Below the pieces are notes generated by a model. The model was not told where the DNA came from. It did no database searches and saw nothing but the letters and a program-made list of their open reading frames with translations. Positions 5,085 through 7,500 of a stretch of DNA of 7,500 bases are shown here, piece after piece. Position 1 is the stretch's first letter. Every line of letters starts with the position of its first letter. Made by a program: the position numbers and the translations under genes. Origin of the DNA: Clostridiales bacterium (GTDB taxonomy: Bacteria > Bacillota > Clostridia > Oscillospirales > Oscillospiraceae); contig JAJQAS010000088.1 in NCBI GenBank assembly GCA_021203685.1, positions 1 through 7,500 on the forward strand, in the 5' to 3' direction.

Positions 5085-5786
5085 ATGCAGGAACGGATCG
5101 AGGCCGGTCTGCGGGAAATGGGCCTGTCCCCCGCCCCTGGCGCGGCACTGGCCCGGTATGGGCAGCTGATGCTGGAGCAAAACCAGGTGATGAACCTGAC
5201 CGCCATCACCGACCCTGTGGCGGTGGCACAGCTCCATATGCTGGACTGCGCCGCCCTGCTCTGCGCGGCGGACTTCACCCACAAAACCGTGTTGGACGTG
5301 GGTACCGGCGCGGGGTTCCCCGGTCTGGTGCTCAAGCTGTGCCAGCCGGACATCCAGCTGACGCTGCTGGACTCGCTGGACAAACGGGTCCAGTGGCTGG
5401 CCCAGACTGCCCCCGCCCTGGGGGCGACGGACGTGGTCTGCGTCCACGGACGGGCGGAGGAGCTGGCTCTGCAAAGGGAGCATCGGGAGCAGTACGATAT
5501 CGTCACCTCGCGGGCGGTGGCGGACCTGCGGGTGCTGGCGGAGCTGTGCCTCCCCTTCCTGAAGGTAGGGGGCGTGTTTCTGGCTATGAAGGGTCGGGAC
5601 AGCGGCCCGGAGGTGGACCGGGCGGGCCGGGCCATCACTCTGCTGGGGGGACGGCTCCAGACCGCCTATCCCTATCAGATCCCCGGCACCGACGTGACCC
5701 ATAAGGTGATTCGGGTGGAGAAGATACGCCCCACGCCGGAGCGCTACCCCCGGCGGTTTGCGAAAATCAAGAAGGACCCCCTGTAA
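5085..5786 (+). CDS. rsmG: 16S rRNA (guanine-N7) methyltransferase RsmG (GidB)
   Basis: 233 residues, normal for the family. RsmG uses S-adenosylmethionine to methylate N7 of G527 (E. coli numbering) in 16S rRNA; loss in other bacteria gives low-level streptomycin resistance. The N-terminal NQVMNLTAI (33-41) matches the family NLTaI block. The SAM-binding glycine motif is VLDVGTGAGFPG (69-80) with acidic D96 after the next strand. SRAVADL (142-148) is the conserved RsmG core block, and the C-terminus RPTPERYPRRF (215-225) is characteristic. I chose ATG 5085, with GGAGGA (5073-5078) 6 bases upstream; the 21 codons available further upstream look non-coding and overlap the leader. rsmG follows noc, keeping the rsmG/noc association of B. 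subtilis but in reversed order. Confidence 0.95.
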   Translation: MQERIEAGLREMGLSPAPGAALARYGQLMLEQNQVMNLTAITDPVAVAQLHMLDCAALLCAADFTHKTVLDVGTGAGFPGLVLKLCQPDIQLTLLDSLDKRVQWLAQTAPALGATDVVCVHGRAEELALQREHREQYDIVTSRAVADLRVLAELCLPFLKVGGVFLAMKGRDSGPEVDRAGRAITLLGGRLQTAYPYQIPGTDVTHKVIRVEKIRPTPERYPRRFAKIKKDPL

Positions 5787-5812
5787 ACGGCAGCAAAAGA
5801 TTTTGAAAAAAG

Positions 5813-5846
5813 CAGCCGGAGAGGCGGCCTGGCTGACGATATTTTT
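5813..5846 (+). terminator. Weak rho-independent terminator candidate after rsmG
   Basis: CAGCCGG (5813-5819) can pair with CCTGGCTG (5828-5835) leaving a bulged T, followed by ACGATATTTTTAT. The stem is imperfect and the T-run starts about 6 bases later, so efficiency is uncertain. In the rest of the 151-base gap to the next gene I see only a possible extended -10 (TGCTATTAC, 5888-5896) without a good -35. Confidence 0.4.
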
Positions 5847-5937
5847 ATCTGATGGAGAAAATTTTTAGAACTTTCACAAAAAACTATTGCTATTACAGAT
5901 TTTCTTCGTTAAACTGGTACATATGATGAAGGAGACA

Positions 5938-6675
5938 ATGGGCATTACAATCGTCGTCACCTCCGGCAAGGGGGGGACAGGAAAAACCTCCGTCCTGGGC
6001 GGCGTGGCCTCCTGCCTGGCGGCCATGGGCCATCGGGTGCTGTGCCTGGATATGGACATCGGCCTGCGCAACCTGGACATGACGCTGGGTATGAGCGATT
6101 TGGTGCTGATGGATTTTTCCGATGTGATTTACCAGCGGTGCTCCCTGGCTCAGGCGGCGGTGGAACACCCCAAAATCAAGAATCTTTTTTTGCTGACAGC
6201 CCCTCTCAACAGCCGCGCCTCTCACTTCGACCAGTTGGACCTGATGACCCTGCTCTCCCAAGCCCGGCAGCAGTTTGACTACTGCCTCATCGACAGTCCC
6301 GCCGGCATCGACGTGGGCTTTCAGCTGGCCGCCTGCGGCGCAGACCGGGCCATCGTGGTCTCCACCACCGAGCCTGCCGCCCTGCGGGACGCCCAGCAGG
6401 CGGTGTCCCAGCTGCAAAAACAGAACATCCCCATCCATCTGGTGGTCAACAAGGTCTCCCGTAAGCTGCTGCGGAAGCTCCACACCACCATCGACGACGC
6501 GATGGACACCGCCGGGCTGCCCCTGTTGGGGGTCGTCCCGGAGGACAGCCAGGTCCCCATCTGCGGCGGCAAGGGCCAGCCGCTGATCCTCTGCCAGCGC
6601 AAAGGGGCCTGTATCGGTTATTACAACATTGCCCGGCGGCTGACCGGCCAACGGGTGCCGCTGCACCGGTTCTGA
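5938..6675 (+). CDS. MinD-family P-loop ATPase lacking the C-terminal membrane helix
   Basis: 245 residues. Deviant Walker A GKGGTGKTS (10-18) carries signature lysine K11. The segment LDMDIGLRNLDMTLG (37-51) is almost the MinD signature, and Walker B is CLIDSPAGID (116-125). MinD proper sits on the membrane as an ATP dimer and positions MinC to block polar division. This protein ends IARRLTGQRVPLHRF: MinD proteins normally continue past this VPL block with a linker and amphipathic membrane-targeting helix, which is absent here and not encoded after the stop. Walker A also has Thr where MinD usually has Val. No minC or minE is adjacent; the partner is the MGS-like gene 67 bases downstream. 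ATG 5938 matches the usual MinD start, but AAGGAG (5929-5934) is only 3 bases away; in-frame ATGs at 5923 and 5926 are alternatives without a good site. I call it MinD-like and leave its role open. Confidence 0.85.
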   Translation: MGITIVVTSGKGGTGKTSVLGGVASCLAAMGHRVLCLDMDIGLRNLDMTLGMSDLVLMDFSDVIYQRCSLAQAAVEHPKIKNLFLLTAPLNSRASHFDQLDLMTLLSQARQQFDYCLIDSPAGIDVGFQLAACGADRAIVVSTTEPAALRDAQQAVSQLQKQNIPIHLVVNKVSRKLLRKLHTTIDDAMDTAGLPLLGVVPEDSQVPICGGKGQPLILCQRKGACIGYYNIARRLTGQRVPLHRF

Positions 6676-6742
6676 CCCGGTCCCCTATCCAACCGAAACG
6701 ACGACAGACCGGCGACGGCTGCATGAAAGGAGCTATACGATT

Positions 6743-7159
6743 ATGAACATTGCACTTTTGGCGGACGAGAGCAAGCAGGAACTGATGGTCCAGTTCTGCA
6801 TTGCCTATTGCGGCATCCTGGCCAAGCACACCATCTGCGCCACCAACACCACCGGCCGTATGGTGGCGGAGGCCACCGGCCTGGACATCAAGTTGTGCCT
6901 CTCCCACGAACACGGCGGCAGCCAGCAGATCGGTGCCCGTATCTCCTATAACGAGATCGACATGGTGCTGTTTTTCACCGGCCCCAACAACGACGACTAT
7001 GTGGACGATTTGAAGTATATCTGTCACCTGTGCGACGTGGGCAACGTCCCTGTGGCCACCAACATCGCCACCGCTGAGATGCTCATCATGGGCCTGAACC
7101 GGGGCGACCTGGATTATCGGGAGATTTTGTATCCCCGGAAGAAGCAGGTCATCGTCTGA
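6743..7159 (+). CDS. Methylglyoxal synthase-fold protein with altered active site
   Basis: 138 residues, the length of B. subtilis MgsA. The whole chain aligns with methylglyoxal synthase, which makes methylglyoxal from dihydroxyacetone phosphate: IALLA (3-7), MVQF (15-18), the phosphate-loop-like ATNTTG (33-38), EATGL (43-47), GGSQQIGA (58-65), LCDV (96-99) and PVATNIATAE (103-112). Key residues differ. The GGDQQ motif whose Asp (D71 in E. coli) is the catalytic base reads GGSQQ (S60). The Asp in the DPL motif (D91) is G80. The PH(D/E)PD segment with His98 is replaced by DDYVDD. The AHD near the start is ADE. It may be a regulatory or ligand-binding relative, or an enzyme with other chemistry. 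Ribosome site AAAGGAG (6726-6732) lies 10 bases before the ATG. Probably co-transcribed with the MinD-like gene. Confidence 0.85.
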   Translation: MNIALLADESKQELMVQFCIAYCGILAKHTICATNTTGRMVAEATGLDIKLCLSHEHGGSQQIGARISYNEIDMVLFFTGPNNDDYVDDLKYICHLCDVGNVPVATNIATAEMLIMGLNRGDLDYREILYPRKKQVIV

Positions 7160-7177
7160 GCTTTGCCGCGAAGATGC

Positions 7178-7221
7178 GAAAAACAGGAGGAACCTTTTGC
7201 CGGAGGTTCCTCCTGTTTTTC
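7178..7221. terminator. Bidirectional terminator between the MGS-like gene and the rRNA operon
   Basis: A perfect 18-bp inverted repeat (7178-7195 with 7204-7221) around an 8-base loop (TTTGCCGG). The outer ends are A-rich on the left and T-rich on the right (TTTTTCTTT, 7216-7224), so each strand has a GC-rich stem followed by a T-run. It lies 18 bases after the MGS-like stop and separates two convergent units. Confidence 0.92.
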
Positions 7222-7245
7222 TTTGCCTGGTTGCTCTTTTGAAAC

Positions 7246-7279
7246 AAAAAAGCTGCCCGCTCTTACGAACAGACAGCTT
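7246..7279 (-). terminator. rRNA operon terminator downstream of 5S
   Basis: On the minus strand AAGCTGTC (7272-7279) pairs with GGCAGCTT (7250-7257), an 8-bp stem with one T-G wobble, followed by a T-run (complement of 7246-7251). It begins 6 bases beyond the predicted 5S 3' end. With the 18-bp hairpin further on, the operon has two stacked terminators. Confidence 0.8.
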
Positions 7280-7285
7280 CTTGAT

Positions 7286-7400
<115 letters not shown>

Positions 7401-7492
7401 TGTGTTTCCCTGCACCCTCAAAACTGAACAAATCCGAGCAAACAGTTTTCGGTATCTTTTCGGCCAGCAACTTTGAAACCTGCTATTCTGTA
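7401..7492 (-). other. 23S-5S internal transcribed spacer
   Basis: About 92 bases between the 23S 3' end and 5S. It contains TTGTTCAGTTTTGAGGG on the minus strand, a sequence type common in rRNA operon spacers of Bacillota. I see no tRNA gene in it. Confidence 0.65.
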
Positions 7493-7500
7493 GGTCAAGC
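7493..7500 (-). rRNA. rrl: Extreme 3' end of 23S ribosomal RNA (cut by window edge)
   Basis: The minus strand at the right edge reads GCTTGACC, matching the usual last bases of clostridial 23S rRNA (E. coli: GGCTTAACC). Only about 8 bases are inside the window, so the call rests mainly on position upstream of 5S. Confidence 0.55.

Noticed and set aside
4379..5638. Long minus-strand open frame (about 419 codons) across the end of noc and most of rsmG
   Set aside because: It lies antisense to two well-supported genes, crosses the noc terminator and the rsmG promoter, and its translation is low-complexity and resembles no family I know. It is a GC-driven shadow frame.

Overview
The window looks like chromosomal DNA from a GC-rich member of the class Clostridia (Bacillota), plausibly a gut Oscillospiraceae/Flavonifractor-type bacterium. 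The support is strong AGGAGG-type ribosome sites, sigma-A promoters, B. subtilis-type parS sites, a true Noc protein beside Soj/Spo0J, and a clostridial-style 5S rRNA and 23S 3' end. The lineage is inference from family resemblance; no search was run.

Layout. The left half (1-3505) is on the minus strand: parA (soj) and parB (spo0J) from a near-consensus promoter, then serS from its own promoter, then the first 75 codons of mscL, which runs off the left edge. A gene-free stretch (3506-4063) separates this from plus-strand genes. It holds the parA promoter, a perfect parS, parS and Noc-site half-sites, a 7-bp-arm palindrome, and a MITE-like element of about 215 bp bounded by inverted arrays of a degenerate AGCTAAN heptamer. 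The plus strand then carries noc, rsmG, a MinD-like ATPase and a methylglyoxal-synthase-fold protein. The last about 220 bases are the tail of an rRNA operon on the minus strand (the extreme 3' end of 23S, a spacer and 5S), meeting the plus-strand genes at a perfect 18-bp bidirectional hairpin.

Function. The centre is a chromosome segregation and nucleoid-occlusion locus. ParB loads at parS and works with ParA on origin segregation; Noc, a ParB paralogue, blocks division over the nucleoid. The four residues known to separate parS from Noc-site recognition differ between the two proteins as expected, and both kinds of target can be seen nearby. Unlike B. subtilis, where rsmG-noc-soj-spo0J are co-directional, noc-rsmG here diverges from parAB.

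The least ordinary part is 5938-7159. The MinD-like ATPase ends where the membrane-targeting helix of MinD would start. The following methylglyoxal-synthase-like protein has Ser in place of the catalytic Asp and lacks other active-site residues. Read literally as 'MinD' and 'MgsA', both annotations would probably mislead.
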